In this document: positions 1-12,011 of the stretch, piece after piece | Layout: every line of letters starts with the position of its first letter | Numbering within the stretch: the stretch's first letter is position 1 | Assembly (NCBI GenBank): GCA_023897205.1 | Contig: JAHWDD010000008.1 | Coordinates: 1,302,001-1,366,000, forward strand | DNA length: 64,000 bases | Direction: 5' to 3' | Source: Exophiala sp. HKRS030 | Taxonomy: Eukaryota > Ascomycota > Eurotiomycetes > Chaetothyriales > Herpotrichiellaceae | The notes under the pieces: model-generated | Databases searched by the model: none | What the model saw: only the letters and a program-made list of their open reading frames with translations | Told to the model about the DNA's origin: nothing | Made by a program: the position numbers and the translations under genes

Positions 1-693
1 TTAAAAGAAAGGATACTTTCACCCAAGACTCGCCGATGAGGTGCCTGGTCTGTGAATGTGTAGGTTTAATGTGATATGGATTTGTCTACGAGAGAATGTC
101 TGAGTTAGCAAATGCGTTTGCAAACTTGCAGGTAGCCATATATAGGTGCCATGTTTACCAGTAGTAGAATTCCATAATCCTCCTTTGTGGCCTTCTTTTG
201 AAGTGTCCATGGCATTACCCTTGGCTTCTTGGAACCCCCCTCCAGTCGAAAGATCCTCTTGCTTGTATCCAGATAGCCTGGTGGCTTTTGTTTATCAGCT
301 CGCTTTCCGCTTTACATACTGCTTTCTGGCGACGTCGTCAGTGGAATCATATGACATTTTACGCGCCAAGACTTGTAAAGACTGCGTCGAGGCGTATCTA
401 CCTGACACAACTCGAATGCCCTTCTTCGGCCGGAAATTGTGCTATTACGAGGTACTCAGGTATGACCCGGTACACTCCTCGAACCGTAACAAGGTCAGAC
501 TCCAACACATTGCTGACAATTAACCGAAAGGCCTAACAACTTTACGATAACAGAACTTTGATGTGCTCCGTTACGGAGTAGCGAGCTAATCAGATAACGA
601 CAGCGACCAAAGATTGGTACCACTAGACTGAAAAATGGCACTGGCTTGGTAGAAGAATAAATACCTGATGAACTAATCGCCATCACGCGCATC
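1..693. other. Left-edge non-coding stretch, upstream of SET gene
   Basis: I see no convincing gene. Two overlapping open frames near the start have no recognisable protein character. One copy of the TACGGAGTA motif lies at 572-580 inside a short palindrome (CTCCG-TTA-CGGAG, 566-578), about 115 bases before the SET-gene start. Confidence 0.5.
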
Positions 694-2381
694 ATGAGGC
701 AGATATCGTTACCGCTCGAACATCTTGCCAAGTGGTCACAATTCAATGGTGTGCAGTTGTTCGATGTCGCCATTGATCCTCACATCATAGAAGAAAAAAC
801 CGGTGTTGACAAAGGAGGAGGATTGCTGGCCCAAGCAGATCATGCAGAGACAGAACCTCTGTTGGTGGTTCCTTTGGATCTTGTCTTGTCCAAAGACGCA
901 GTATCGGAAGCCGCAAAGGCCGATCAAAATCTTCGCGAACTGATCGAGGCCGCTTCATCTTTATTTCAGGTGGGTTCCAGAGGCGCCGGACCCCCCTCGT
1001 CATCTTATCGTTTGGTATATGTGGTAGTTTATATTCCCTATGTTTACAGCAGACTGACTTTATGCACGTCCAACCATTTTATAGTATCCTCGTACCGCAG
1101 TGTTGTTGTTTCTTCTTTACCAGATGACGATCAACAGTCCAGACAACAACAACGACGACGACGATGATAATCATACATTGTTAAGAGTCAACAACCCCTT
1201 TGCAGATTATGTCAAGTTTCTACCAAAGGAGTACCCATTGCCTACCTTTTACTCACAGGGGGAAAGGGACTTGTTGGTCGGCACTTCTCTGGCCGATGCG
1301 CTCGGCCAAAAACTGGCGAGCCTGGAAAAGGAGTTTGACGGCCTAAAGGCGGCCACGGAGCACATCCCCTGGTGCCAACGATTCTGGTGGGACGACATCA
1401 CTGGCTGCCTGGACATCGGAGATTGGAAGCTGGCCGATGCCATGTACAGGTCTCGGGCCCTGGATCTGCCGCGAGGAGCTAGTGTGGGCATGGTCCCTGT
1501 CGTCGACATGGCGAACCATGCCTCCATCGATCATTACAATGCACGATTCGAGGTCGACGAGGGTACAGGGTCGGTGTTGCTCGTGGTGCAAGACGAAAAG
1601 TCGATCGAGGCCGGGGAAGAGGTCACCATCATGTACGGGGCAGGAGGGGCCTGCGAGATGATCTTTTCCTACGGGTTCCTGGAGGAACGGGCGGACAGTG
1701 CGCGTGAGATGTTCCTCAGCTTGTCCATCCCCGCCGATGACCCATTGAGGCTGGCAAAGATCCGGTTCGCCCAGCAAGAGGCGGCGCCCGGGGTGAGGAT
1801 CTACGTGGACGGAGACGACAAGGTGCGCTGGGACAGTACTTTCGTCTGGTGGGCATGTGTCAATCAGGAAGACGGCCTCGATTTTCGGGTCGAGCAGACC
1901 GTCGACGGAGACATGGACCTCAAGGCCACATGGAAGAATGGCGACCTGGCCGCTCACGAGTTGCGAGCCGCTCTGTTGGATGACGATCGTCTCCGAGATG
2001 TGTTCGTCCTTCGTGCCACCGTGATGGTTCAACAACGGGTCGAGGAGCAAGGGATGCGCCTGGCAGCAAGCGAAGAGGAATATGACCAGGTACTGGCCAA
2101 CGACGATCAGATCAGACCATGGGTCTACAAGACGATCGGAAGACTTCGGAAACTGGAACTTGACCTGTTGACGAGAGCCTTCCAAACACTGGAACAAGAG
2201 GTAAGCTTGTTGTCGACCAGGATAAGCCTTGTAGGGTAGGGGCCCTTGCTACTCCGTACAGGCGTTACTAACACCTGCATATGTATAGAAGCTTCGACTC
2301 CTCGAATCGACCGTCGTGCGTGCTTACCTGCGGCAGGGGGCCGACGGCTCAGAAGGAGATTACCCAGAAGATTTCTCTTGA
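694..2381 (+). CDS. SET-domain protein methyltransferase (RKM/SETD3/SETD6-like class)
   Basis: Predicted lysine N-methyltransferase of the large split-SET class that modifies non-histone (ribosomal or cytosolic) proteins. I join three exons, 694-969, 1124-2200 and 2289-2381, giving 481 aa; both introns have good borders (GTGGGT..CAG and GTAAGC..TAG) and keep the frame. The N-terminus (LPLEHLAKWSQFNGVQL and a later VPLDLVLS) resembles the usual start of this class. In the SET core, VVDMANHA (Asn223-His224) is the Asn-His cofactor motif, and GEEVTIMYG with Tyr263 is the C-terminal SET motif. The part after about residue 290 would be the substrate-binding helical domain. The run of Asn and Asp after the first junction (about residues 95-108) is an oddity and could partly be retained intron. 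The exact substrate cannot be told; the SET assignment is solid. Confidence 0.82.
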
Positions 2382-4351
2382 GAGGTGTACATAAATGGAG
2401 AAAATGCATTAATCTAGTAGGCTTATGCACACCGACTGGCTAACATCACGAGAGAGGACTTTTGACTCGTCCCCAAGGTGGTATGAGCCCCAGAGATGGC
2501 AGAAAGTTTGTTCTGCTCTACACCGGGGGCTGGAAAAAGGTCAAACAAAAAAGACACGAGGCCAACCACTGTACAGCTATTCACGGCAAAGAACTTCCTT
2601 TCTACGAGTAGTTTGACACCAAGTGGTGTTTTGGCTCAACACGAGACCCCACCTTCAGCTCGAGCTAGTAGGACTCGTATGCCAGATGTGCTTCTTGTTT
2701 TTTCATAGTCACGGAGGGATCGTCTTTAAGTGACGTTTCCGTTCGTCCATGGCGGCCGCAGGCACAAAGCAAGCCGGAAATGATACCCCCGTAGTCTACG
2801 GGCCAGCCGGTCTGGTACTGTAAAATTGTACTTGATCTCATTCCAAGGAAGACTTTTTTAACATGATGAGATGAAGACATTGTCGTTTCTTGTCAATATT
2901 ACATCAACAGCTTGTTAAATCTTTCGCTTGTCGGAATATCTTTGATTCATCATAACGGTTCCACAGACATCGATGATCGCACCCCAAAGGTGTAGGCGAG
3001 AGGTACAAGTCTTTTGCAGGGGTGATGTAATCTGAAAGACAAGAAGAGTTCAAGAGGATCTAACTATTAGAGGATCATGGAACATCACTACTATGATGGA
3101 GGATCAAAGACGAGGGGTCTAGAACTTGCCCCCGGCCATTGCTCGGGTTAATGGAATGCCGGTGTAGAAAGCCGGAGACAAAGCTCCCCGTAGCGCTGAT
3201 AGGTGGTGTGGTGGCACGACGCCATCCTTGGGGGGAGCTCCGAGTACTTGTTCACCATCGCGTCGTTAGTGGGAGTTCGATTTCGAGGGTTTGCCGTCAA
3301 GGCTAACAACTCTGAAGACTTATCCATGATGATCCCTTTTTGCTGCTAGGTGTTTTGTCTCATTGGATTTTTTTCCGGGGAAATGGGAAGCATGATCAGA
3401 TTGGAGGCTGGATGGTCATTCCGGGGGGGAGATGGAGGAGAGAGAGGAGCTTTGCTGAGATACAAAGTCAGAGATCCATTAAGTCCAGCCGTATACCTAC
3501 TACGAGTACGGAGTGCCGCAGGTCCTTTGTATGATGAATGGATCAGCAGTGACAAGTTCGACAGGGTTCTTTTCCGGAGGGCACACAGCAAAGCAAATGA
3601 TAACGAGTCGATTGAGACGCCCAGACGATTTAGCGTCTTGTTGGATTCTTCTGGCATTCTCAGCTTCCGCCGGCAGCCGTAAGAGTGTAAAATGGCGATG
3701 CGGCTTAATTGGGAACAGACTCGAGAGGACCCCTGTAAGTCGTAAACCTCCTCGTACCTCCATGCCCCGAACTGCGTCTCCAGGCCCCCGTTGTAGTGCC
3801 CCAGGAAGTCATCCCAGGTTTGCGTGTGGTGTCTATACTTCTGCCACACCCTTCATCCCATCTCAACGCACGACTATCCTTGCCTCTTTTCCTCAACACC
3901 TCCCCTGACAACTAAACCCCAGGTCTTGTGCGTTGCCCCTCGTTGGCCCAAACCACTCACCATTCCGTATTCGAGAAATATCCAGACGAAAAACTTTCGT
4001 GGCGTCGAAAGTAGCCCTCCAATAACCATCCCATCTGGCCCTGCTTCCGTCCCGACCAACTTAAGAACATCGTTCCACCGTCGAGCATTCGCATGTTGTC
4101 ATAACACTCGCATCTCGCCCCCCCTTCTTGTGTTCCCGGGTTCTTTTACATCTTGATCCTATCTGACGAGGAACGACACACTTGTTGGACTCACCTTTGT
4201 CTCAAAACTTGACCATCGCTCTCAAGGACCAACTGCTTGACTGGCCCCTACACACCATCACCGCCGTCATTATTCAAATACATACACGTCTATGTGTCTG
4301 CTATTGAAGCACAATCAGCATTAAGGAGATATTCACACAACCCTTGGCATC
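2382..4351. other. Intergenic region, 3' of SET gene and promoter/5' UTR of facB-like gene
   Basis: About 2 kb without a gene I can support. A minus-strand frame at 3346-3849 looks mildly protein-like in its first 40 residues, but it has no ATG and no clear splice partner. The last 450 bases are pyrimidine-rich and end in CACAACCCTTGGCATC before the start codon, as expected for a long fungal leader. Confidence 0.5.
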
Positions 4352-7147
4352 ATGCCCGGCATTCTGCCGATGAAGATGATCCGGGTGGGCAGCGCAGCAC
4401 AAAGTCGGATCGCCCAGGCGTGCGACAGGTGCAGGAGCAAGAAGATCAGGTGCGATGGGGTCAGACCTTGCTGTACCCAATGCGCCAACGTCGGTTTCGA
4501 ATGCAAGACCAGCGACAAACTCAGTCGGAGAGCCTTCCCACGCGGTTACACAGAGTCCCTGGAAGATCGTGTCCGGGGACTAGAAGCTGAGGTGCGGGAG
4601 TTGAAGTCTCTGTTGGACGAGAAGGACGAAAAGATCGACATGCTGTCGCGCATACACAGTTTCTCTCCTCCGGCGCGAAAGTGCTCGGACTCTCTGTCGC
4701 CGTCCCAGGTGGTGGAGGTGAAGGCTGAAGTCGAGTCGGCCAGGGAAGAAGTCTTGCACGTCGAAATCCCGGCGCCGGTACACTCCAAGGCGACATCGAC
4801 CGGATCAACCACCACGGCTTCTTTCATCGAGGCTTTTGATCACAAAGTACAAGAAGCTGGCCGACAAACTCCTGGAGTATCTTCTTCCGCTCTCCAGAAG
4901 GCTGTACAACCTGTCCGCCAGGGCCTTGCATCTGGACCCAAGATCCCGCCGAGAATTCTCTCTGATCAGTATATCAGTATGTTCTCGTCAATTCCCTCAC
5001 ATTGAGTGAGCTAGCACTGACATGACCCAGATCTTTTCTTCCAAGAGTGGCAGCCTCTGCTTCCCGTACTCCACCGTCCGACCTTCTTGCGTGTGTACGA
5101 GCAGTATGTTTCCAACCCTGATTCAGGCAACTGGCAGAACAACAAACAGTCACTGGCCCAGTTGTACTTGATCTTTGAAATCTCTGCCCTGTCCAACATC
5201 ACTACGTCCAAAAAGAATGCACCATCTTTCGAGAGCCATTGGCGCAAGGCTTTGTATTCGACCTCTTCCACGGCATCGGTTTCTACTCTACAATGCCACG
5301 TCCTTGCTCAGATTTGTTATTTGTTGCGGGCCGATTCGACTCATCTTCTGCGACATCGAGGCATTGCGGTGACCATGTGCCATGAACTGGGTCTCCACCA
5401 GGGCCACAAATATCATAGTCTGTCACCTCTTGAGTCCGAGACGAGAAAGAAGGTCTTTTGGTGTCAATACGTTCTGGACAAGTAAGGAATCTTTGTCAAG
5501 CATTTTGTACGGCGCTAACTATTGTTCTAGATTTACCTCTGCAACCACAGGTACTCCCATGCTCTTGAGGGACGACGATATCTCGGCTGAACTCCCTGCC
5601 GAAGTGGATGATGAGAACCTCAGCACCCAAGGTTTCTCACCTACTTTGCCAGGAGAGGTCACCAAGATTTCCAGTGCTCTTGCCCTCTTCCGTGTCACCA
5701 GAATCTTGTCAAAGGCGTTGGACAATCTCTATCCAGCCAAAGCTACCTATCAACTCTCATTGAACAAGCTGCACGCTTTGTCGGACGAGCTTGATCAGTG
5801 GTCGGAAGAATTACCTGAGCACCTTCGTTTGCGATTCATCAACGACAAGCCTGCGACACACTTGGTTAGTGACAGGTCGCCGTTGCTTGTGAGTATCCTT
5901 CCTTCCGTCGTAGTGACTCTCCTGACGATTCCACGCAGTCTATCGCATACTTTTACACACGTAGCCTGATTCACCGGCCCCTCCTCTGCCACAGCTCTGG
6001 AAGTTCGGCGTCGGCCGCCAATATCGTTCTTGCTGCAGCTGGCAAACACATTCTCCAGATCATGGATCTTTTGATCGAACGACGTATGAGCTACACTTTG
6101 CCTCTCAACAAGATCGATCTGCTTTTGAACTCTGGCCTTGCGATCCTGTGGCAATCTCTCGATCTGGAAGAAGACAGTAAACTGGTCAAGGACAATCAGA
6201 AGTCGCTGAATTATCTGACCACGATGATCCAGAACGAGAGCCCGATTGTTGCATCCGAATTCCAGAAGATGGCCACCACCTTTGTCACACTCGATGCACG
6301 ACCTGCCTTGTCACCCAAGAGCATGAGTCCTGACACCACCGCCCAGAGACCATCGGCCGCCAGGAGTGCCGTCTCTGACCCCAATAAGTCCAAGTCGACT
6401 CGGAAGCAACTCCAAGCCATCGCTTCGAAATGGTCCAGCTTCAACAACAACAACACCAAGACGACTCGAGACGAGGAGGAGTGTGGACGTCGTGCCACCG
6501 TACCTCAAACCACGCCGGCACCTCAAATGCAACAACCACACCGGGCTGCCAGCACCACCAGTTTATCTTCGACACGATCGGCACCTGCCGTGGCAGCTGC
6601 GGCTGTAGCTTCGGTTGCTCCACACGCACTGGCTCCCTGCAGGAGTGTCGACGACCCGATGATGATCAACCTGGATTATCTGCCGATCGGGGACGACTTT
6701 GGTGGTGACTCTCAGACTCGAACGTCGTCCAGCACGATGCTTCCACCCAAGCAACAACAACAGCAGCAACAGACCACAGCGGCAGCCATCATGCCATCGG
6801 ACGCGAGCTGGGATCACTTGTTGAACAACTTTGACAACAACAACGGCTGCGGATTGTACCCCGACATGAACGCCAATGGTCTTTACCAAGTCCCCAGCAA
6901 CGAATGGACCACCGATGCCTGGAACCTGACGGGCATGGAATTTGCCTCCAAGGCTCCTGTCCCACAGAGTTTGTTGAGTTTCTCCGAGGAATCTCTCACC
7001 AGTGGCGACGATTTCTTGTTTAGTGCCCCTCCGAGCAACAATGGATCGGCGGCGGCCACCGGGGAAGCCATCGATCTCACCGAGCATTACGGAGGAATCA
7101 CCATTCCCGTGGATGACGAATTTGATGTACATGAGATTGAAGCTTGA
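4352..7147 (+). CDS. facB: FacB/Cat8-type Zn2Cys6 activator of acetate/gluconeogenic genes
   Basis: Nuclear zinc-cluster activator; family members (Aspergillus FacB, yeast Cat8) switch on acetate use, glyoxylate and gluconeogenic genes on C2 carbon. Four exons, 4352-4976, 5031-5481, 5531-5888 and 5939-7147, encode 880 aa, close to A. nidulans FacB. The binuclear cluster is Cys24, 27, 34, 41, 44 and 51 (spacing 2-6-6-2-6), followed by the family-typical linker [17 protein letters not shown] and a coiled coil at about residues 70-100. The middle homology region starts [20 protein letters not shown], with Asn created across the first splice. The last third is Ser/Thr/Gln/Asn-rich with a Gln run near codons encoded at 6750-6770, and the C-terminus is acidic: a likely activation domain. 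Glucose repression is known for the family, not seen here. The cluster and linker make the orthology call strong. Confidence 0.9.
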
Positions 7148-7953
7148 GCACGGGAGTACGATGGAATAATGGATAATGGGATGATGGGATGATGGGATTT
7201 TTGACCAGAAACTTCTTGTCTTTTTTTACTGTTGGCTCTTTCTTTTTTGCTTTCACAGGGGGGCCAGGGGGCTTAGGATGTCAGTCATCAGCAAGAGATA
7301 CCCAAGAAAAAAAGGTGTTTTGTATAGGGATTTGTGACAAAGTGATACCAAGGCTGAAGTTGAAGGAGAAGAAAGACTTCTAGTGTGGCCAAATTCAGGA
7401 CGCATGATCGATCATACGCAGTACAAAAGGATATTTACCTAGGTACCAACCCACCTACATAGGTACTTTGTGCGTTTTTACCTTGTACTTTGCTTTGTCT
7501 ATTCAGTACAGCCGAATGAACAAGTACTACACTACCTGAGGCCTACTTGACTAGTACCTGTACTTGCACTCCAACTCCGCAGTGTAAGCAACGGGAAGAG
7601 TCGCGGTGCTTCTGACTTTGTGCCTCCACCGTCGCTAGGATGTCATCTCACGTGATCGGGAAACTTTCCTATCCGGGGTGGTCGGGACATAAACAACCGA
7701 CTTATTCACGAGAGGGATCGACTTGCATCGCTGCCCGGCCGTGACAAGCATGAACCGTCTTGGACTTTTCACTTCGAAACTTGTCCTTGGATATCGATCA
7801 ACCTTCAGGAACCCCGTATCCTCCGGAACGACCCCTCAGCCTCCTTGAGAACATGCCCTGGTGAAACCTGCGACAGAAAAAGGAGAATAACCACGCCTGG
7901 AGAAGTGCCTCCGGACTGGACAACACAACAAGGATGCTTGGATAGACAAGACG
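7148..7953. other. Intergenic region between facB-like and FTA2-like genes
   Basis: Contains the facB 3' end with short GGATGATGG repeats (7166-7197). One TACCTAGGTA palindrome lies at 7436-7445, followed by related ACATAGGTAC. No gene seen. Confidence 0.5.
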
Positions 7954-8832
7954 ATGAGCAAACGACTCAGAGATGCTGAGTTGATGGGAGAAGACATCAT
8001 TGACACTTACCTCTCGGAAGAGCCGCTGTGCGAGTCGAACCACCCGACAGAGAGTGATGAACCGAAACTGCGACGCTTTGTCGTCGATGGCCGAGAGAGT
8101 CTTCAACGGCCACGCCTGATAGGCAAGGGATTGCACGGCGTCGCGATACTGGCAACCATCAAAGGAGACGAATACGTTTTGAAAGTTGTGAGTTCAGATC
8201 ATGATTTGTGCTGCGTATTATTATCATCATTATCATTATTTTCCACTCCTGGGCTGGCTGACACGTAGGGATTTCGAAAAAAAAAACAGTTCAAGCATTG
8301 GAAACAACCCGGCCCGGTCTATTATAGATACGATGATGCCATCCTCCTCTCACCGCTCGCGTGTGAAAGCAGAGCCTACGCTCGACTCGATTCTCGCAAT
8401 GAGAATGATGGAATTTGGGCCGCTCAGTGCTATGGATGGATGAGACTCTCGGATCCTCAATTCCAGGAGCTTGGAAACGTTGTTGATGTTAATAAACATG
8501 ACCTGAGCCGGTGGGTTGTCGTTAAAGAATACATTCCATCTCCGACACTGCCCTGCGATCTTCCGGAGATCTTCGCGAATTTCGAAATCCCGAAACGAGC
8601 ACGAATAGTGCCCCGGGACGCTCGACTCGACAACTACAGAGGGTCAAAGATTGTCGACCTTTCGAGCGCTCTGACGGAGCCGTCTCCGCGATGGACAAAG
8701 TTCAAGTTTGAGCTTTTCTACGGGAACACCACCTTTGGTATCTTTCAATGGTTCAAGGGAGTCGAACATGCCTACGAGCCTCCTCCTCGGCATCGCGACA
8801 ATCACCTTCTCACTAGGCCTTTGCCTTTATGA
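7954..8832 (+). CDS. FTA2-family protein (kinetochore Sim4 subunit type, kinase-like fold)
   Basis: Two exons, 7954-8187 and 8290-8832, give 258 aa; the intron uses GTGAGT and an acceptor CAG after an A-run, phase 0. The protein matches the plan I know for the fungal FTA2 family, a degenerate protein-kinase fold: a glycine-loop-like LIGKGLHGVAILATIKG, the strand-lysine YVLKVFKHW (Lys just before the splice), the family-typical SPLACESRAYARL, AAQCYGWMRL and VVVKEYIP, then PRDARLDNYRGSKIVDLSSALT in place of the kinase catalytic and metal-binding loops. The catalytic His-Arg-Asp is altered, so activity is doubtful. FTA2 was named from the fission yeast kinetochore, but filamentous fungi carry many paralogues of unknown role, so a kinetochore function should not be assumed. 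Confidence 0.72.
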
Positions 8833-9569
8833 TTCGAACCCTGGGAGCTCGAGCCAGAACCAGCCGCCGCCGCCCCAAGGGCTTCACCAGGTGGTCGCTG
8901 TACAATGCTTTCTCGAGGCATTGCGGAAGTGATGTTGTAACGCTGCATGGTGTGATAAGTGAGCCCCCAGTGAGCCCTCAGTGAATGATAACAGCCCGCG
9001 TCTTCGAAGTGCAATTGACCTATAAACATCCCCCATGAATTCACGCAGACCTGTGGTTTCAGGCAGAAACCGATGCCATTGTTGAAGACGAAACTGGAAA
9101 TGCCGAAAACGGTCTAGTGTGATTCTCGACAAATCGATGTCGTCATAATTTCGACATGATGTTTTTCGCGACCGATGGCACTTCTTTGTTTTTCCTCCAT
9201 ACGCGCCCCCATCATCATCAATGCGTCAAAACCGTCGAGTCCTCACATCACACAGAAAGGTCTCTGGGGTCTGGGGTTTTGACGAGTGCCAATGACGAGA
9301 GGTGGAAATAAAACTCAAATCACGAACGACAATGACAATGCCAATTGACAAGGAAGTCTTCATCTCTACCTAGTACTCTCCTCCCTCTCTCTCTCTCACT
9401 CTACTCGTAAAGTCCCAAGTCGTGTGAGATCTCGCCTTTTCTTTTTACATCCCATCACACTCGTACGGGTATTGCGTATCGAATCGATCATTACCCAAGT
9501 AGTAAATTTGATACGCTCCTCACGACGGCAGCACGATTCGGTCAACACCACGGGCCACACATACACAGG
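8833..9569. other. Intergenic region with CT-rich promoter tract
   Basis: No gene seen. A strongly pyrimidine-rich tract (9377-9412, CTCTC repeats) precedes the next gene and is typical of fungal transcription-start regions. A GGTTCGAATC-like string on the minus strand near 8833 does not fold into a tRNA T-arm. Confidence 0.5.
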
Positions 9570-10041
9570 ATGTCACCACGCCTGCTTTCCATCTCCTCGT
9601 CCACCGTCTTGCGCTCCTGGACACGGTCAAATAAAACGACGCCGCCCGTCATTCGTCCTTCTCGTTCCTCGTACACCTCGACGACGTCCTTGCGAGCCAA
9701 AGCGCCCGACAGCACACCGGGTTGGGAAGGTCGACCGATAGAAGACCACGCCGTCCACAGGTCCCCTCACGACCCCCAGGCCGAGGGGGCGAAACAAGGC
9801 ATGAAGGACCACGAGGAACTCAAGGAGGGGAGCCAGGCCATCTCGAGGCGCGACGAGGATCAGTCGAACAAAAAGGCCAAACGGGACCACCCCGAAGCGC
9901 CGGAACCGGTGATTGGGATGAACGAGGAGAGGGGGTCGGTGAGTTTACTATAGATTTATAACCCACGGAACCCTACCGATCAACCCCCTTCACACACACG
10001 CATGTACACCACTAACATGATCATCACAGAAGGGACACTGA
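9570..10041 (+). CDS. Conserved small mitochondrial-like protein
   Basis: Two exons, 9570-9938 and 10030-10041, encode 126 aa; the last exon supplies only KGH and the stop codon. The start region (MSPRLLSISSSTVLRSWTR) is Arg/Ser-rich, lacks acids and looks like a mitochondrial presequence. The rest is very hydrophilic and Glu/Lys/Asp-rich, ending PVIGMNEERGSKGH, which resembles the end of a small conserved Pezizomycotina protein that I remember without a function. Without splicing the frame would end in GSVSLL, so the tiny final exon is inferred from borders and that recalled C-terminus. Function unknown. Confidence 0.6.
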
Positions 10042-10471
10042 CGGAATACCATTACTGTAACTATCCGACAGAGGAGAGTGAGAGAAAAGCGCTCCTCAGA
10101 CGACCAAGCAACGATATCGTCAAGGGCGTTTGCTGCATTTCGGACTTCGACATGAGTTATCACGAGTACGGGTTACTTTCCATACACAGGCATGTACATG
10201 GGCATTGTCAACGAATCAAAATCGATCAAGCTGATTTCTTGTCGTTCATGGTACTCTATAGATATGTATACATTCCGCATGTTCCTTGTATTGTCCCACA
10301 TTTGCCCCCGGGTCCGTCATATTCATTCGGGCAGCATTACATTGTCTCTCCTTTTTTATATCCTGTAGGGTATCTTGTCATCTGTACGTATCATCTCACC
10401 TCGTCTTGCCTGGTCTCATCTCGATCCATCTAGTCCGGACGCCGCCCAAAACATGTCTCAACAGCCATCCA
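10042..10471. other. Short convergent spacer
   Basis: The 3' ends of the small mitochondrial-like gene (+) and the OBG GTPase gene (-) face each other. It is CT-rich towards the right. No gene seen. Confidence 0.5.
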
Positions 10472-12011
10472 TCACCTTCCCACATGAAACGAAAGAATGT
10501 CATTCTTTCCCACACTCACCACTTGATCTTCGGCAACTCTTCTCCCACCGTCTCCCTCGATAAAAGCAATCGGTGCATCTCCCATGACTTTCCTCGCCAC
10601 GTCAGCCACCGTGCTCCCCTTTTTCACCAGCACACAGTCCCTAAACACCACCGTCGATCCGGCCGTCCCGGAACCATACGTGTGGATGTTCTTGACCGGA
10701 AACACGGGCACGAGACCTAGTAGTGTAGCCGCCCTCGTCAGAACCTGAACCACACCGGTACTCCCAAACCGATAGAGCACCATGTCTTTCAAGTTTTCGA
10801 TCCTCGTCTTGAGTTTATCGTCCATCTCTTTGAGGCCACCACCGTCCTGATCTCCCTGTTCTATCAAATCTTCCCTCGTGTCCAGGTACTCCGCACCGGG
10901 CGTGTACTTGATGTAGCCTTGCTTGGCGAGCCGGCGCAGGAAAACCTCGCTGATGGCACTGCACAGCACGATGCTCTCGGCCGGCTGTTGTTTCGCGATC
11001 TTGGCGATGTTCCGGTCCGCGTCGGGGTGATCGATCTTGTTGAGTGCGAGGACCGTGGGGAATTTCTCGTCGGTAAACGCATTGACGACTCTCGAGATCG
11101 TCTCGTCGGACCACTCCTCCAAGGGAGTCTTGAGACCGAGTTTGTCCAGGCACCGCGCCACGACCGCGCTCGTACTCCCGTAGCCCGAGAACTGGTTCTG
11201 GAGCGTCTCGACCGCCGTCGACTTGACCGCCACGTGCCGCCGTCTGATGCTGCCCCATTTTTCCATCAGGTTGCCCTGGATCCAGCGCACAATCTCTCCG
11301 CGCAACCACTCGACGTCGACACTCGGGTCGTAGCCCCGCGTGGCTTTTCCTTCTGCGTCGGTCGTGCCGGAGACGTCGACGACGTGGATCAACGCATCGG
11401 CGTGACGGAGGTCGTCGAGGAATTTGTTGCCCAGCCCTTTACCTTCGTGCGCACCCGGCACGAGACCGGCGACGTCGAGAAGTTCGATCGGCACCGAACG
11501 CTTCCCGTCTATGCAGGAGCCGTAGTTGGGACGACACCGCGCAGATAGGCCATGCCGTTGACATGCGCAGTCAACTTGGAGGTAACCCACGGCGCGCTGG
11601 GGGTCGATGGTGGTGAATCTAGGGGAGGAGAATCAGAAAAGATCGAGGGGGGTCCATAAGGTAGTCGATGAAGCGGAGGAGGGGAGGCCCTTACGGAAAA
11701 TTGCCTGTATAGTATTCATATCAGCCTCAAGGTCTCTTTTTATTTTGTCGTCTCTCGTCTCTTTTTTCCTGCTTGCGCTGCAGGATAGACTTTTTTTTTG
11801 CTCAACATCGCGGACTAGGTAGGCTGGGTTGGGTGTGTGTGTTATGGGTTCTGAACTGACCGACTTTCGAAGATGCATCTGTCAAGCTTGAGATCTGTGA
11901 GTTTCTTGCTTCATTCTCAATCTAGTCCGTGGTGTTTGCGCACCTGATTAATGTGGTGGATTTGCCAGAACTTGGTTTTCCCACCAGGCCGATCAAAGGG
12001 TCTCGGGGCAT
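10472..12011 (-). CDS. YGR210C-type OBG-family GTPase
   Basis: P-loop GTPase/ATPase of the OBG/YchF superfamily, equivalent to yeast YGR210C; role poorly known, probably ribosome-linked. I assemble four exons on the minus strand: 12011-11944, 11886-11861, 11704-11695 and 11618-10472, giving 416 aa (the yeast protein is about 411). Residues 8-19 form the Walker A loop ([12 protein letters not shown]). The two tiny exons encode [10 protein letters not shown] and NFP, and the fourth starts with [14 protein letters not shown], restoring the family's expected N-terminus without gaps. Further on are [19 protein letters not shown] (G3 region), NKID (G4) and a C-terminal TGS-like domain. Exon 3 is only 10 nt and exon 2 is 26 nt. 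The reading frame itself supports this splicing; cDNA would settle the borders. Confidence 0.85.

Noticed and set aside
1343..2197. Minus-strand open frame of 284 codons
   Set aside because: It mirrors the SET-gene exon; the plus frame has clear SET motifs and splice sites.
3346..3849. Minus-strand frame with a protein-like beginning (DDFLGHYNGGLETQFGAW)
   Set aside because: No ATG, no clear acceptor or donor to join another exon, and its second half looks random. Worth a homology search but not a supported feature.
8828..8850. GGTTCGAATC-like B box (minus strand), possible tRNA
   Set aside because: The flanking bases cannot form a T-arm stem and no D-arm or acceptor stem is visible.
10919..11548. 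Plus-strand open frame of 209 codons
   Set aside because: Antisense shadow of the GTPase gene.
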